From the NCBI GenBank assembly GCA_900544225.1, contig UQUD01000045.1, positions 1 through 15,853 on the forward strand: DNA of 15,853 nt, written 5' to 3'. A program made the translations under genes and the position numbers. The notes under the pieces are model-generated. The model searched no databases, was not told the DNA's origin, and saw only the letters and a program-made list of their open reading frames with translations. This document shows, in pieces, positions 1 to 7,202 of this stretch (position 1 is its first letter; each line of letters starts with the position of its first letter). Source of the stretch: an uncultured Collinsella sp. (lineage in GTDB: Bacteria > Actinomycetota > Coriobacteriia > Coriobacteriales > Coriobacteriaceae).

Positions 1-364
1 GCAGCTTGAACTCCTTGGTGATGAGCTCAAAGGCCCAGGCGCAAGCCTGCTGCTTGGAGACGCCGCCAAAGGAGAAGTCGCCGAGCATCTCAAAGAAGGA
101 CAGGTGACGGCCGTCCTCGCCGATGCAATCGATGTCGTTGGTGCGGACGCACTTCTGGCAGGAGATAGCGCCGATCTCCTTCATGGTCTTCTTGCCCTGG
201 TAGTACTCCTTAAACTGGTTCATGCCGGCGTTGGCAAGCAGCAGCGAGGGATCGTCGGGGACGAGGGACGAAGAAGGATAGAGCTTAAGACCGCGCTCCT
301 CAAAGAAGTTGAGGAACTTGGAGCGAATCTCGGCCGTAGTCATTGACGGGTAGTCAGCACTCAT
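1..364 (-). CDS. alaS: Alanine--tRNA ligase, N-terminal part (cut by window edge)
   Basis: This is the first 121 codons of alanyl-tRNA synthetase, the cytosolic class II enzyme that charges tRNA-Ala; the full protein is usually about 870-880 residues and the rest lies beyond position 1. The N-terminus reads MSADYPSMTTAEIRSKFLNF. It is followed by the AlaRS signature stretches GMNQFKEYYQG, CQKCVRTNDIDCIGEDGRH and LSFFEMLGDFSFGG, which include class II motif 2. I chose the ATG at 364-362 because a GAGGAG Shine-Dalgarno sequence lies about 9 nt upstream (GAGGAGATTCCCTCTATG). An in-frame ATG seven codons later is possible but has no better ribosome site. The gene has its own promoter just upstream and a terminator that separates it from the preceding minus-strand operon. 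No T-box motif is visible in the short leader. Confidence 0.97.
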   Translation of the reverse strand, partial: MSADYPSMTTAEIRSKFLNFFEERGLKLYPSSSLVPDDPSLLLANAGMNQFKEYYQGKKTMKEIGAISCQKCVRTNDIDCIGEDGRHLSFFEMLGDFSFGGVSKQQACAWAFELITKEFKL

Positions 365-410
365 AGAGGGAATCTCCTCGGTTTCACATCGAAACAGTTC
401 AAACGTAACG

Positions 411-438
411 ATATTACCATCCCACCGCGCAAGTGCAA
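411..438 (-). promoter_or_regulatory. Candidate promoter of alaS
   Basis: Read on the minus strand, TTGCAC (438-433) and TAATAT (416-411) are separated by 16 bp, a plausible sigma-70-type promoter. It would start transcription around 404, giving a roughly 40-nt leader before the alaS ATG. It sits immediately downstream of a minus-strand terminator, as expected for the start of a new transcription unit. The hexamers are imperfect. Confidence 0.5.
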
Positions 439-466
439 AAAAGAGGGCCGCCAAACAGCGACCCTC
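437..466 (-). terminator. Intrinsic terminator between the sigma-factor operon and alaS
   Basis: On the minus strand GAGGGTCGCT pairs with GGCGGCCCTC (two G-U wobbles, 10-bp stem at 443-466, loop GTTT) and is followed by TTTTTT (442-437). The plus strand has no T-run after the hairpin, so the signal is directional. It probably ends transcripts from the AI-2E transporter operon, which would then carry a 3' tail antisense to the small gene at 559-798. Confidence 0.8.
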
Positions 467-497
467 CAGCGAAAGTGCACGTTATTCAGTACTGTGC

Positions 498-526
498 GAT
501 CCTTTGAAAAAGGACTGCTGTAGAAT
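498..526 (+). promoter_or_regulatory. Possible promoter/operator of the small membrane protein gene
   Basis: A -10-like TAGAAT lies at 521-526, about 30 nt before the ribosome site of the gene at 559. No good -35 hexamer is present at 16-18 bp. A 6-bp perfect hairpin (TCCTTT-GAA-AAAGGA, 500-514) lies where a -35/operator would be. The call is weak. Confidence 0.28.
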
Positions 527-558
527 TACATATAAGAGTCACCCGGAAGGAGCGATCG

Positions 559-798
559 ATGAAAAGTAAACGATTTGTCCTGAATGCACTTCTGGTACTA
601 GCACTTTTAGCGCTCTTGGCCTTCTCCTGCTGGTACGCAAACCAACCAGCATTTGGCTACGTATTGTATGCAGTAATGTCCGGCGATAAGGCTTATTACA
701 CTCTACGCGCAATTGACGTTCTCTTTTTCTATGTAGCCGGCCCCTTATCAATCGCTTTGCTCGCGTTTATTGTCATTTACAACTTCAAGAAACGTTAA
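559..798 (+). CDS. Small two-helix membrane protein, unknown function
   Basis: This 79-residue protein is not recognised. It starts with a basic MKSKR stretch, then a hydrophobic helix at about residues 7-28 (VLNALLVLALLALLAF) and a second at about 50-74, and ends in a basic NFKKR tail. That predicts a two-pass inner-membrane protein with both ends in the cytoplasm. The start is supported by a GGAAGGAG ribosome site 6-8 nt upstream of the ATG. Supporting a real gene are the good ribosome site, the two clean hydrophobic segments with positive flanks, and an A/T-richer codon use than the shadow frames of its neighbours. It converges on the AI-2E transporter gene with only 6 bp between the two stop codons, and may lie antisense to that operon's read-through transcript. 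No terminator of its own is visible. Role unknown. Confidence 0.65.
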   Translation: MKSKRFVLNALLVLALLALLAFSCWYANQPAFGYVLYAVMSGDKAYYTLRAIDVLFFYVAGPLSIALLAFIVIYNFKKR

Positions 799-804
799 TA
801 GGGC

Positions 805-2217
805 CTATTTAGAATCCGAATCGTCCATGGAGCCGTCGATGCCGGTTTTGGTATCGTCGTCCGAGTTGGAGTCATCGTCCTTGGCGAAGGGATTCTTGAA
901 GAAGCCCGTGGCATCGGGTTGCAAACCCGAGAGCTTGATCCAGGGATTATCGAACTCGGGCTTAGGCATCGCTTGGGCCTCGGGCGCAGTCTCGTTGCCG
1001 ATGAGCTCGGACTCGTAAATGAAGGTGTCGTCGCCGAGCGCGTCGTAGGCGGCGACCGGGTTGCCATCGGCATCGCGGTACGGTGTGCCCTTAAACACGG
1101 CGCCGTCATAGGCCACAAGCTGGCGGCCGGTCTCATTCTCGAAGTAGTACACGAAGATACCTTTGAGGGCCGCACAAAGCGGGATGGCAATAATCATGCC
1201 GATGGGGCCCATGAGTGCCGAGCCAATAACGAGCGCCGTGAGGCTCATGATGGGATGCACCTGCACCGAGCTCTGCATAACCTTAGGCGAAATCACGTTA
1301 TCGGTGACGTTTTGCGCGACCATCGTCACGATAAGCGTCCATAACGCCAACATGGGGCTGAACATGAAACCGAGCACCGTGGCGATTGCTGCGCTCACCC
1401 AAGGACCGACGACCGGAACCAAATGCATGATGCCGGTAAAGATAGCCATGAGCGCCGCATACGGATGGCCGATGATCATAAAACCGATAAAGGCGAGGAA
1501 ACCACCACAGATGGACGTCACGACCATACCGCGCATGTAGCCGCCGACAGAGCGAGAAAGGATGGCGACCATAAAGCGGTACGAGGTCTCCTTCTCCTGA
1601 CCGATGATGGTGCAAATCTCGTGATGCATGCGAGGGTAGTCGCAGGCCATCCAGTAGGCAAGCACCAGACCAAGGAAGATCACGAACAACTGCGAGGCCG
1701 TATTGGTGATGAGCGGGAACACACCGCGGCCAAGCTCGGCAGCAATCTGAGACACATACTTCGATGCCACGGTAACCAGCGACGAAAGATTATCGTCCAA
1801 ATACTCCTTGAGCGGCGTGTTATTGAGCGTCTTGGCATGCGAGATCATCTCATTGAGATCGCCACCCGCAACACGAAGCTGCTCGGGCAGGCGGCTCAGG
1901 ACTTCCATGATCTGACCAAAGAGAATCGGCGACAAGATGCAAACGACACCGACGAGCACGGCAACAACAACAATTAGCGCAATAAGCGAACCGATGCCGC
2001 GATTCACGCCATGGTGCTCGAGCCAGTTGGTGATCGGGGACATCACAAAAGCAATGATGGAGCCAACGGCAAGAAACTCAATAACCGGTGCCAGGATGCC
2101 CATAAGGTTAAAGATGACAGCAGCAATAACAATGCAGCCGACAACAGCCCAAATGCGCAGCGTCAGAACGCGGGTGTCGCGCAGCACGCGATCGGTTTGT
2201 TGGGGGTGCTCACTCAT
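805..2217 (-). CDS. AI-2E family transporter (PerM/YdiK-like membrane protein)
   Basis: This 470-residue integral membrane protein belongs to the AI-2E/PerM family (autoinducer export, Na+/H+ antiport or other permease roles; substrate not predictable). About eight hydrophobic segments run from residue 20 to about 360: two near the N-terminus, one around 70-95, one around 170-190, and a C-terminal cluster rich in G and P containing the family-typical HLVPVVGPW and VGPWVSAAIATVLGF stretch. After the last helix comes an unusual cytoplasmic tail of about 110 residues that becomes strongly acidic (DDDSNSDDD ... SMDDSDSK). The ATG overlaps the TGA of the sigma-factor gene by 4 nt (ATGA), so translation is probably coupled and the protein belongs to the stress-sigma operon. 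Family assignment is firm; function in stress response is inference from the operon. Confidence 0.9.
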   Translation of the reverse strand: MSEHPQQTDRVLRDTRVLTLRIWAVVGCIVIAAVIFNLMGILAPVIEFLAVGSIIAFVMSPITNWLEHHGVNRGIGSLIALIVVVAVLVGVVCILSPILFGQIMEVLSRLPEQLRVAGGDLNEMISHAKTLNNTPLKEYLDDNLSSLVTVASKYVSQIAAELGRGVFPLITNTASQLFVIFLGLVLAYWMACDYPRMHHEICTIIGQEKETSYRFMVAILSRSVGGYMRGMVVTSICGGFLAFIGFMIIGHPYAALMAIFTGIMHLVPVVGPWVSAAIATVLGFMFSPMLALWTLIVTMVAQNVTDNVISPKVMQSSVQVHPIMSLTALVIGSALMGPIGMIIAIPLCAALKGIFVYYFENETGRQLVAYDGAVFKGTPYRDADGNPVAAYDALGDDTFIYESELIGNETAPEAQAMPKPEFDNPWIKLSGLQPDATGFFKNPFAKDDDSNSDDDTKTGIDGSMDDSDSK

Positions 2218-3005
2218 GAACGAATCATCACTCCGTCGGGGTCGATCTTGTCCTGAATCTTCTTAAGCGTGCGGCGCAGCAGACGCGAGACCTGCACCTG
2301 AGAGATGCCCAGCTTCTTGGCAATCTCGATCTGGGTCATGCCCTTCACAAAGCGCAGCTCGATCACCTCGCGCTCGCGCGGCGAGAAATCGCGGATGGCT
2401 TCCTCGATCACCAGGCGGTCATCGGTAAAGTCGAGCTCGTTGTCATCGTCGGCGTAACGGTCGAGAATCGAGGGCGCATCGTCGGAATCGGACGCACCAG
2501 GAGCCTCGATGGGCACCGAGGTATAGGCCGAAGACGATTCCATAGCCTCGAGGACCTCATCGACAGTCACATCTAGATACTCAGCGATCTCCTCAACCTT
2601 GGGCGAACGCTGCAGCTCGTTGGTAAGTTTGTCAGTAGCCTGGTTGACCTTGGCCGAGAGCTCCTGCAGACGACGCGGTACGCGCACGCTCCAGCCCTTG
2701 TCGCGGAAATGGCGTTTGATCTCGCCCAGGATAGTGGGTGTCGCAAACGTCGTGAACTCGAGTCCGCGCTCGGGATCAAAGCGGTCGATAGCCTTGAGCA
2801 GGCCCAAATAGCCAACCTGCATCAGATCATCGAGCGGCTCGCCGCGGTTCTTAAATTTGTTGGCAAGAAACCTTACCAGGTTCATGTGGGACATGACGAG
2901 CTGCTCGCGTGCGTCCGGGTCACCGGTCTCTTTATAGCGACGAAACAGCTCGCGGGTTTTCTCCTTGTCCCAAGCGGTCTTGCCGCTCCGGGAACGTTCG
3001 GTCAT
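2214..3005 (-). CDS. SigB/SigF/SigG-family RNA polymerase sigma factor
   Basis: This 263-residue alternative sigma-70 factor is of the SigB/F/G (group 3) type and directs RNA polymerase to stress or developmental promoters. Region 2 spans about residues 30-105, with the core-binding/-10 recognition segment DDLMQVGYLGLLKAIDRFDP and EFTTFATPTILGEIKRHFRD. Region 3 spans about 110-185, starting WSVRVPRRLQEL. Region 4 is a helix-turn-helix at about 200-253, including REREVIELRFVKGMTQIEIA and GISQVQVSRLLRR. An acidic linker (SDSDDAP ... DDDNELDFTDD) separates regions 3 and 4. The ATG lies one base after the TAA of the anti-sigma-like gene, and its own 3' end overlaps the transporter start, so all four genes form one operon. 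The upstream neighbour is the presumed regulator. It resembles B. subtilis SigB and SigF; which stress it serves cannot be read from the sequence. Confidence 0.95.
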   Translation of the reverse strand: MTERSRSGKTAWDKEKTRELFRRYKETGDPDAREQLVMSHMNLVRFLANKFKNRGEPLDDLMQVGYLGLLKAIDRFDPERGLEFTTFATPTILGEIKRHFRDKGWSVRVPRRLQELSAKVNQATDKLTNELQRSPKVEEIAEYLDVTVDEVLEAMESSSAYTSVPIEAPGASDSDDAPSILDRYADDDNELDFTDDRLVIEEAIRDFSPREREVIELRFVKGMTQIEIAKKLGISQVQVSRLLRRTLKKIQDKIDPDGVMIRS

Positions 3006-3006
3006 A

Positions 3007-3384
3007 TTAGATATCCGCCTTGAGGTCGAGGGAAAGCGTCAGGGGCGCCGTAGTCTTTTCGTAGGAGTCGCACACGCTCGCGAGGATGAGCTCGGCATAC
3101 ACCGCAGCCTGGTCGTCTTCATCGACCGTAGCCTGGTCGCCAAAGGTAATAGTCATGCCAACGTGGGTCTCATCGACATCGAATTTGATGGTGATGTCAT
3201 CGCAGTCGACCGCGGTGCAACCAAAGATGAAAGCCTCCTCAGCAGCCATACGGATGTCCTCGATGCGATCGACAGACATAGAGCATAGGGCACCAACGTT
3301 GGCTGCCGTCATGCGCACAAGGCGAGCGAGACGCGGGTCACCGGCAACGGTCAGCGTGATAGGGCAGGTTGCTTCGCTACTCAT
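3007..3384 (-). CDS. RsbW/SpoIIAB-like anti-sigma protein with degenerate ATP-binding motifs
   Basis: This 125-residue cytosolic protein has the size and layout of the RsbW/SpoIIAB HATPase_c anti-sigma kinases, and its gene directly precedes a SigB-type sigma gene. The helix carrying the N-box reads RIEDIRMAAEEAFIFGC: the acidic residues are present, but the Mg-coordinating Asn of the usual E-A-x-x-N pattern is missing. The later GMTITFGDQATVDEDDQA stretch lacks a clear D-x-G-x-G box. ATP binding and kinase activity are therefore doubtful. The start at 3384 has a GAGGAG ribosome site 8 nt upstream. It overlaps the end of the DUF948-type gene by 8 nt, so an upstream in-frame start at 3492 can be discarded. 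The next gene begins one base after its TAA. Identification rests on fold-like pattern and context. Confidence 0.72.
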   Translation of the reverse strand: MSSEATCPITLTVAGDPRLARLVRMTAANVGALCSMSVDRIEDIRMAAEEAFIFGCTAVDCDDITIKFDVDETHVGMTITFGDQATVDEDDQAAVYAELILASVCDSYEKTTAPLTLSLDLKADI

Positions 3385-3964
3385 CGCAGGACTCCTCAGA
3401 GGTCTCGGCGGGCGTATAGGTGTAATACTGAGCCGGCTTGGATACAGACTTCTGACCATCATCGTCGCCCGCGGCGGCCTCGTCCTCGCCAATTAGGACG
3501 CGCTCGGTAGGCTGCTCGGCCTCCGCAGCGGCAGCGGCGAGCTTGCAATCGGCGTCGGCTGCAGGAGCCTTCACCTTATTGAAGAGCTTCTGCACAGCAC
3601 CGGCGGCAGAGTCGGTCACGCTCGACACAGCATTGCTGGCCTCGGCCATGCTGCCCGTAACCTCGGAAATGTCGCGAACCACGGCTTCGACCTCTACGAG
3701 ATTGGAGGTAAGGGCATCAACTGCCGTCTTGCTCGACTTAAGCAGCGGCTCCATCTGGGCAAGCGCCGGCGTAAGCTCATCGACAGCGCCATCGAGCTTT
3801 GCCACCACAGGCTGAGCCTCGGCGATGGTGTTGTTGAGGTCGTTCACGGTCTTATCGAGCGAGTCGACAACATTGCGGGTCTTGCGCAGGGTAAGCGCGA
3901 GCTCAGCGATGGCCCACACGCCGGCAACGGCGAGCAGCAGCAGGGCGATTTGAATGGGACTCAT
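3377..3964 (-). CDS. DUF948-type general stress protein (membrane-anchored coiled coil)
   Basis: This 195-residue protein has one N-terminal transmembrane helix (about residues 4-25, IQIALLLLAVAGVWAIAELAL), then a long heptad-like helical region at about 28-120 (VVDSLDKTVNDLNNTIAEAQ ... LVEVEAVVRDISEVTGSM). It ends in an Ala/Glu/Asp-rich disordered tail (AAAAAEAEQPTERV, GEDEAAAGDDDG, TSEESCDE). The layout matches DUF948 proteins related to B. subtilis YtxG, a SigB-dependent general stress protein. The ATG at 3964 has a GGGAGG ribosome site 6 nt upstream. It is the first gene of the stress-sigma operon, and its last codons contain the ribosome site and start of the RsbW-like gene. The 100 nt between it and rarA contain an imperfect inverted repeat (4005-4022) and only weak promoter hexamers. 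Confidence 0.75.
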   Translation of the reverse strand: MSPIQIALLLLAVAGVWAIAELALTLRKTRNVVDSLDKTVNDLNNTIAEAQPVVAKLDGAVDELTPALAQMEPLLKSSKTAVDALTSNLVEVEAVVRDISEVTGSMAEASNAVSSVTDSAAGAVQKLFNKVKAPAADADCKLAAAAAEAEQPTERVLIGEDEAAAGDDDGQKSVSKPAQYYTYTPAETSEESCDE

Positions 3965-4002
3965 ACAAGCCTCCCGGAAGAATCGAAATACAGACGCTTT
4001 TC

Positions 4003-4033
4003 ATGGTACCCCAAAGGGGACCGAACATGCCAA
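4003..4033 (-). promoter_or_regulatory. Possible promoter of the stress-sigma operon
   Basis: On the minus strand TTGGCA (4033-4028) precedes TACCAT (4008-4003) with a long 19-bp spacer. The overlapping GGGGTACC resembles the GGGTA -10 of SigB-type promoters, but no matching GTTT -35 is at the right distance. The segment 4005-4022 is an imperfect inverted repeat (GGTCCCC/GGGGTACC). Weak evidence; the operon may also be read from rarA. Confidence 0.25.
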
Positions 4034-4064
4034 GAGCAGCAACGTGGGACAAAATTATCAGCAG

Positions 4065-5414
4065 CTACCTCGGTGCATTCCCGCTGCGGTCTCGTTCGCT
4101 TTGCTCTACGCGCCACTCTTCCCAACCGCGCCCGGCAGGCTGCCAAAATGCACCGCGTTCCAAGCCTTCGGGCAAATAGCGCTGATCGACCCAGCCTTCG
4201 GGATAATCATGTGGATACTTATACACACCGTATTCATCGCTGCCCGGGCGATGGCGATCGCGCAGATAACTCGGCACCTCGCGAAGCCCACTAGAATGGA
4301 TATCGGCCAGCGCCGCATCGATCGAAGCCTCACACGCGTTGGATTTTGGCGCCAAGCACACATAGAGTGCAGCCTGAGCCAGGTTAATGCGGCACTCGGG
4401 ATAGCCAATGACCTCGGCAGACTTAAACGCGGCATGCGCCACCAAAAGCGCCTGCGGGTCGGCGTTGCCAACATCCTCAGAAGCGTGAATCATAATGCGG
4501 CGAGCGATAAACTTAGGATCCTCCCCCGCATCAATCATGCGCGCGAGCCAATAGATCGTGGCATCGGGGTCACTACCGCGCATGGACTTGATGAACGCAC
4601 TGATGATGTCGTAGTGCATGTCGCCGTTTTTGTCATACGTAAAGCCGCGACGCGGGTTGGCAATCTTCACGTCATCCACGGTGATGGGATAGCGCTCCCC
4701 CGCCGCAGGCGCTGGCGTTCCCTCGGTATCGGGACGCGTGACGGCAATCTCGCTCGCAAGTTCGAGCGTCGTGAGCGCCGAGCGAGCGTCACCCGCTGCC
4801 AGCGTGCAGATGGTCTTAACCGTATCCTCATCGGCCGAGAACTTGCCGTTCAAACCCTGCGGCGCCTCGAGCGCACGCTCGATAAGCGTGGCGATATCCT
4901 CGTCTTTAAGATGCTCAAGCTCCACCACGCGACCGCGCGAGAGCAATGCCGAGTTGACCTCGAAGTACGGATTCTCCGTCGTGGCGCCAATCATAATGAC
5001 GGTACGGTTCTCAACCGCATGCAGCAAGGCATCCTGCTGAGACTTGGAGAAGCGGTGAATCTCGTCGATAAACAGGATGGTGCGGCGGTCGTAGGTATTC
5101 AGGCGCGTCTTGGCCTCGTCAATCACGCGGCGAAGATCCTTTACGGTACCCGTCACGGCGCTGACCTCGACAAACTCGCTCTTGGTATGGTTGGCGATAA
5201 TGTGGGCCAGCGTCGTCTTACCCGTACCGGCCGGCCCGTACAGAATCACGCTCGAAAGCACGTCGTGCTCGATCGCGGCACGCAACCATGAGCCCTTACC
5301 GACGGCCTTTTGCTGGCCCACGTACTCGTCGAGCGAATTGGGTCGCATGCGCACCGCGAGCGGCGCATTTTTAAAGGAACGCTCGCGCGTCGAGGCAGAA
5401 AAAAGGTCGTCCAT
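4065..5414 (-). CDS. rarA: Replication-associated recombination protein A (RarA/MgsA AAA+ ATPase)
   Basis: This 449-residue AAA+ ATPase of the clamp-loader clade acts at stalled replication forks and interacts with SSB. Seen in order: N-terminal MDDLFSASTRERSF and PLAVRMRPNSLDEYVGQ (box II/III type), Walker A GPAGTGKT at about residues 60-67, Walker B LFIDEIHR at about 115-121, sensor 1 MIGATTENP near 145, the arginine-finger region LLSRGRVV, and sensor 2 GDARSALTTLE. The MgsA C-terminal oligomerisation domain follows, with SMRGSDPDATIYWLARM and MIHASEDVGNADP. Several starts are possible: the TTG at 5432 and the ATGs at 5429, 5420 and 5414. I prefer 5414 because family members begin at MDDLF and GGGATGG lies just upstream; 5420 is almost as good. 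It is 61 nt downstream of dgt. Length is normal for the family. Confidence 0.95.
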   Translation of the reverse strand: MDDLFSASTRERSFKNAPLAVRMRPNSLDEYVGQQKAVGKGSWLRAAIEHDVLSSVILYGPAGTGKTTLAHIIANHTKSEFVEVSAVTGTVKDLRRVIDEAKTRLNTYDRRTILFIDEIHRFSKSQQDALLHAVENRTVIMIGATTENPYFEVNSALLSRGRVVELEHLKDEDIATLIERALEAPQGLNGKFSADEDTVKTICTLAAGDARSALTTLELASEIAVTRPDTEGTPAPAAGERYPITVDDVKIANPRRGFTYDKNGDMHYDIISAFIKSMRGSDPDATIYWLARMIDAGEDPKFIARRIMIHASEDVGNADPQALLVAHAAFKSAEVIGYPECRINLAQAALYVCLAPKSNACEASIDAALADIHSSGLREVPSYLRDRHRPGSDEYGVYKYPHDYPEGWVDQRYLPEGLERGAFWQPAGRGWEEWRVEQSERDRSGNAPR

Positions 5415-5454
5415 AGCCATCCCGTGCATCAATCAAAAACGTTTTCAACTAACC

Positions 5455-5460
5455 AGTATA
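5455..5460 (-). promoter_or_regulatory. Possible -10 element upstream of rarA
   Basis: TATACT (minus strand) lies 40-46 nt before the preferred rarA start, just after the dgt stop. No recognisable -35 stands 16-18 bp upstream, so rarA may instead be read through from dgt. Confidence 0.25.
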
Positions 5461-5475
5461 CCGAAAGGATACGAA

Positions 5476-6723
5476 CTACCGTTCGTTAATATAGGTACGG
5501 TGCGGAAACTCCAGACCGGGGAACAGCTTGCTCGTCAGTTCGCAGAAATAACCGTCCGTCATGCTCGCGATATAATCCACCACGGCTTGATCCTTGTCGT
5601 CCTGCCAGGCATAGGTGCGATCGTAGTAGGAAAGCTGCTGCTCAATGCGCGAAATATGGTGCTTAAAGATGTACGAAGACTCGTCACCACTGTTTAGATC
5701 CCGCAGGCAACGGTCGTAGAGCTTTTCGAACGCCTCGCGCAGCTCCACCTCGGAATCGCCTTCGATACCGCCCTTGCTATAGATCTTCTCGTAGTTCTCG
5801 CGCTTGGCTCGGCGGATTTCCTCAAACAGGTCCTCGCTCATCTCGATGCGCGGCTTACCATAGCTGTGCTCAACGATATCGATGGAGGCATGCGTGAGGA
5901 TCCAACTGTTGTAGGCACCGCCCCGGCCATCATCAAAAGCGTCGGGTGACAGCAGGCCCGCCGCGATCGCATCCTGACGGTCACGACCGACGTAGGCAAG
6001 AATATCCGAGATGCGAACGACGCAGCCCTCGAGCGTCATGGGACGCAGATGCCCAATTGCGCTATAGCCCGTGGCAATGCAATCCTCAACCGTCTGGTCA
6101 AACTGGTCAAAGGAGCTCATGTCCGAGAGCTCAAACACACGCTGCTCGTACTCGCCGTTATGGCATAGCACGCCGTCGAGCGTCTGAAGCGACACGTTGC
6201 GGCCGTACAGTGTGTCGAGCACGCGGACCGACTGCACGTTATGGAAAAAATAACGCCCCGTACGCTCATGATAGATATCGTTGAGGAAGCGCTCGCCGGC
6301 ATGGCCGAAAGGCGTGTGTCCCAAGTCGTGACCCAGGCCAATCGCCTCGATCAGATCGCAATTGAGCCCCAGGGCGCGACCGATATCGCGCGCAATGCGG
6401 GAGACGAGCTGCACGTGCAAACCGCGGCGTGACAGATCGTCATTGCTACGGAAGCTAAAGACCTGCGTTTTGCCTGCATAACGGGTGTACGCCGGAAGAT
6501 GAAGTATCTTTTCGGTATCGCGCATAAACGCCGGACGCATAAGCGTGCCTTTGTCGGCGGCGCGATCAATACGACGAATGACCTGATCGTCGTTGCAACG
6601 ATACGGGTTGACATAGCCCGAAGCACGATCGGCGGCAATGCGCTCGACAAGTTCGGGCGACAACGCCGAGGAAATACGGTCCATGCGCGCCTTAATGACG
6701 GCCGCTTCTTGATTAGTTGCCAT
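5476..6723 (-). CDS. dgt: dGTPase-like HD-domain deoxynucleoside triphosphate triphosphohydrolase
   Basis: This 415-residue protein is of the dGTPase/YfbR-SAMHD1 group of HD phosphohydrolases, which cleave dNTPs to deoxynucleoside and triphosphate and so affect dNTP pools. The metal-binding HD signature is intact: His in SRRGLHVQLVSRIAR (about residue 103), HD in GLGHDLGHTPFGHAGERF (132-133), and the distal Asp in VVRISDILAYVGRDR. TRYAGKTQVFSF just before matches the substrate-proximal segment of bacterial dGTPases. Length is close to the short, Gram-positive-type deoxyguanosinetriphosphate triphosphohydrolases. The ATG at 6723 is preferred over an upstream in-frame start because AAGGAG lies 6 nt ahead of it. 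The prepilin peptidase gene ends 31 nt upstream, so the two are probably co-transcribed. The exact nucleotide substrate cannot be told from sequence. Confidence 0.9.
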   Translation of the reverse strand: MATNQEAAVIKARMDRISSALSPELVERIAADRASGYVNPYRCNDDQVIRRIDRAADKGTLMRPAFMRDTEKILHLPAYTRYAGKTQVFSFRSNDDLSRRGLHVQLVSRIARDIGRALGLNCDLIEAIGLGHDLGHTPFGHAGERFLNDIYHERTGRYFFHNVQSVRVLDTLYGRNVSLQTLDGVLCHNGEYEQRVFELSDMSSFDQFDQTVEDCIATGYSAIGHLRPMTLEGCVVRISDILAYVGRDRQDAIAAGLLSPDAFDDGRGGAYNSWILTHASIDIVEHSYGKPRIEMSEDLFEEIRRAKRENYEKIYSKGGIEGDSEVELREAFEKLYDRCLRDLNSGDESSYIFKHHISRIEQQLSYYDRTYAWQDDKDQAVVDYIASMTDGYFCELTSKLFPGLEFPHRTYINER

Positions 6724-6754
6724 GGCATGCTCCTTAAGAAGGATGCGCAATCGG

Positions 6755-7177
6755 TTACAAAGTGCAGCCCACGACCTCGATTATGGCAAAAATCGGCACC
6801 AAAAACGGGAGCAATGGCAGGGAGCGTGATTTTGTGAAGAGGCAGGAGAGGGCCAGGGCCAGGAGTGCGACGGCAAATGCCACGATGCCACCCATAGGGT
6901 CGAGCGTGCAAAGCGCGAAGAGCGCCTTGGCATCCCCCATGCCGATGCCCGGGGCGTGGCGAAGGCGCCGCCAGAGCGACTCAGTGAGCACAAGGGCAAG
7001 GTAGACGATGACCGCAAGACCGGCGTGGTCAAGCGCTGTGTTCAAACCGAGGTCGAGCCAAACGCCCGCCAACGCCGCCACGGCACATGCGCCGGCAAGC
7101 CCATTGGGAAACCGTCGCTCTCGGGCATCAATTGCCACGCCGGCAAAGATGCAAATCCAAAACGGGATATAGGCCAT
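6755..7177 (-). CDS. A24-family prepilin peptidase, short stand-alone form
   Basis: This 140-residue polytopic membrane protein carries the two catalytic aspartates of the GxGD aspartyl peptidases. One is at residue 17 in GVAIDARERRFPNGL, right after the first helix. The other is at 82 in GIGMGDAKALFAL (GxGD motif). About five or six hydrophobic helices make up the rest. It corresponds to the A24 catalytic domain only; the N-terminal methyltransferase domain of PilD/ComC is absent, as in TadV/CpaA and archaeal-type enzymes, which process type IV or Flp prepilins. The ATG at 7177 has a GAGGAGGAG ribosome site 5 nt upstream; an upstream in-frame start at 7222 would run through the terminator hairpin and is rejected. 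No pilin or secretion genes are nearby. The upstream hairpin leaves no obvious room for a separate promoter. Confidence 0.85.
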   Translation of the reverse strand: MAYIPFWICIFAGVAIDARERRFPNGLAGACAVAALAGVWLDLGLNTALDHAGLAVIVYLALVLTESLWRRLRHAPGIGMGDAKALFALCTLDPMGGIVAFAVALLALALSCLFTKSRSLPLLPFLVPIFAIIEVVGCTL

Positions 7178-7202
7178 CGGACTCCTCCTCGAGCTGCATC
7201 GC

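Noticed and set aside
365..558. A T-box leader for alaS
   Set aside because: No GGGTGG-type T-box motif or antiterminator is present. The hairpin found lies upstream of the alaS promoter and ends the previous unit instead.
3385..3492. A longer N-terminus for the RsbW-like protein starting at 3492
   Set aside because: The extra residues are arginine/proline-rich, read out of frame through the DUF948-type gene, and the internal ATG at 3384 has a proper ribosome site.
3954..5291. A 445-residue open frame on the plus strand opposite rarA
   Set aside because: The opposite strand encodes a complete AAA+ protein; the plus-strand translation has no domain, and ribosome site and composition do not support it.
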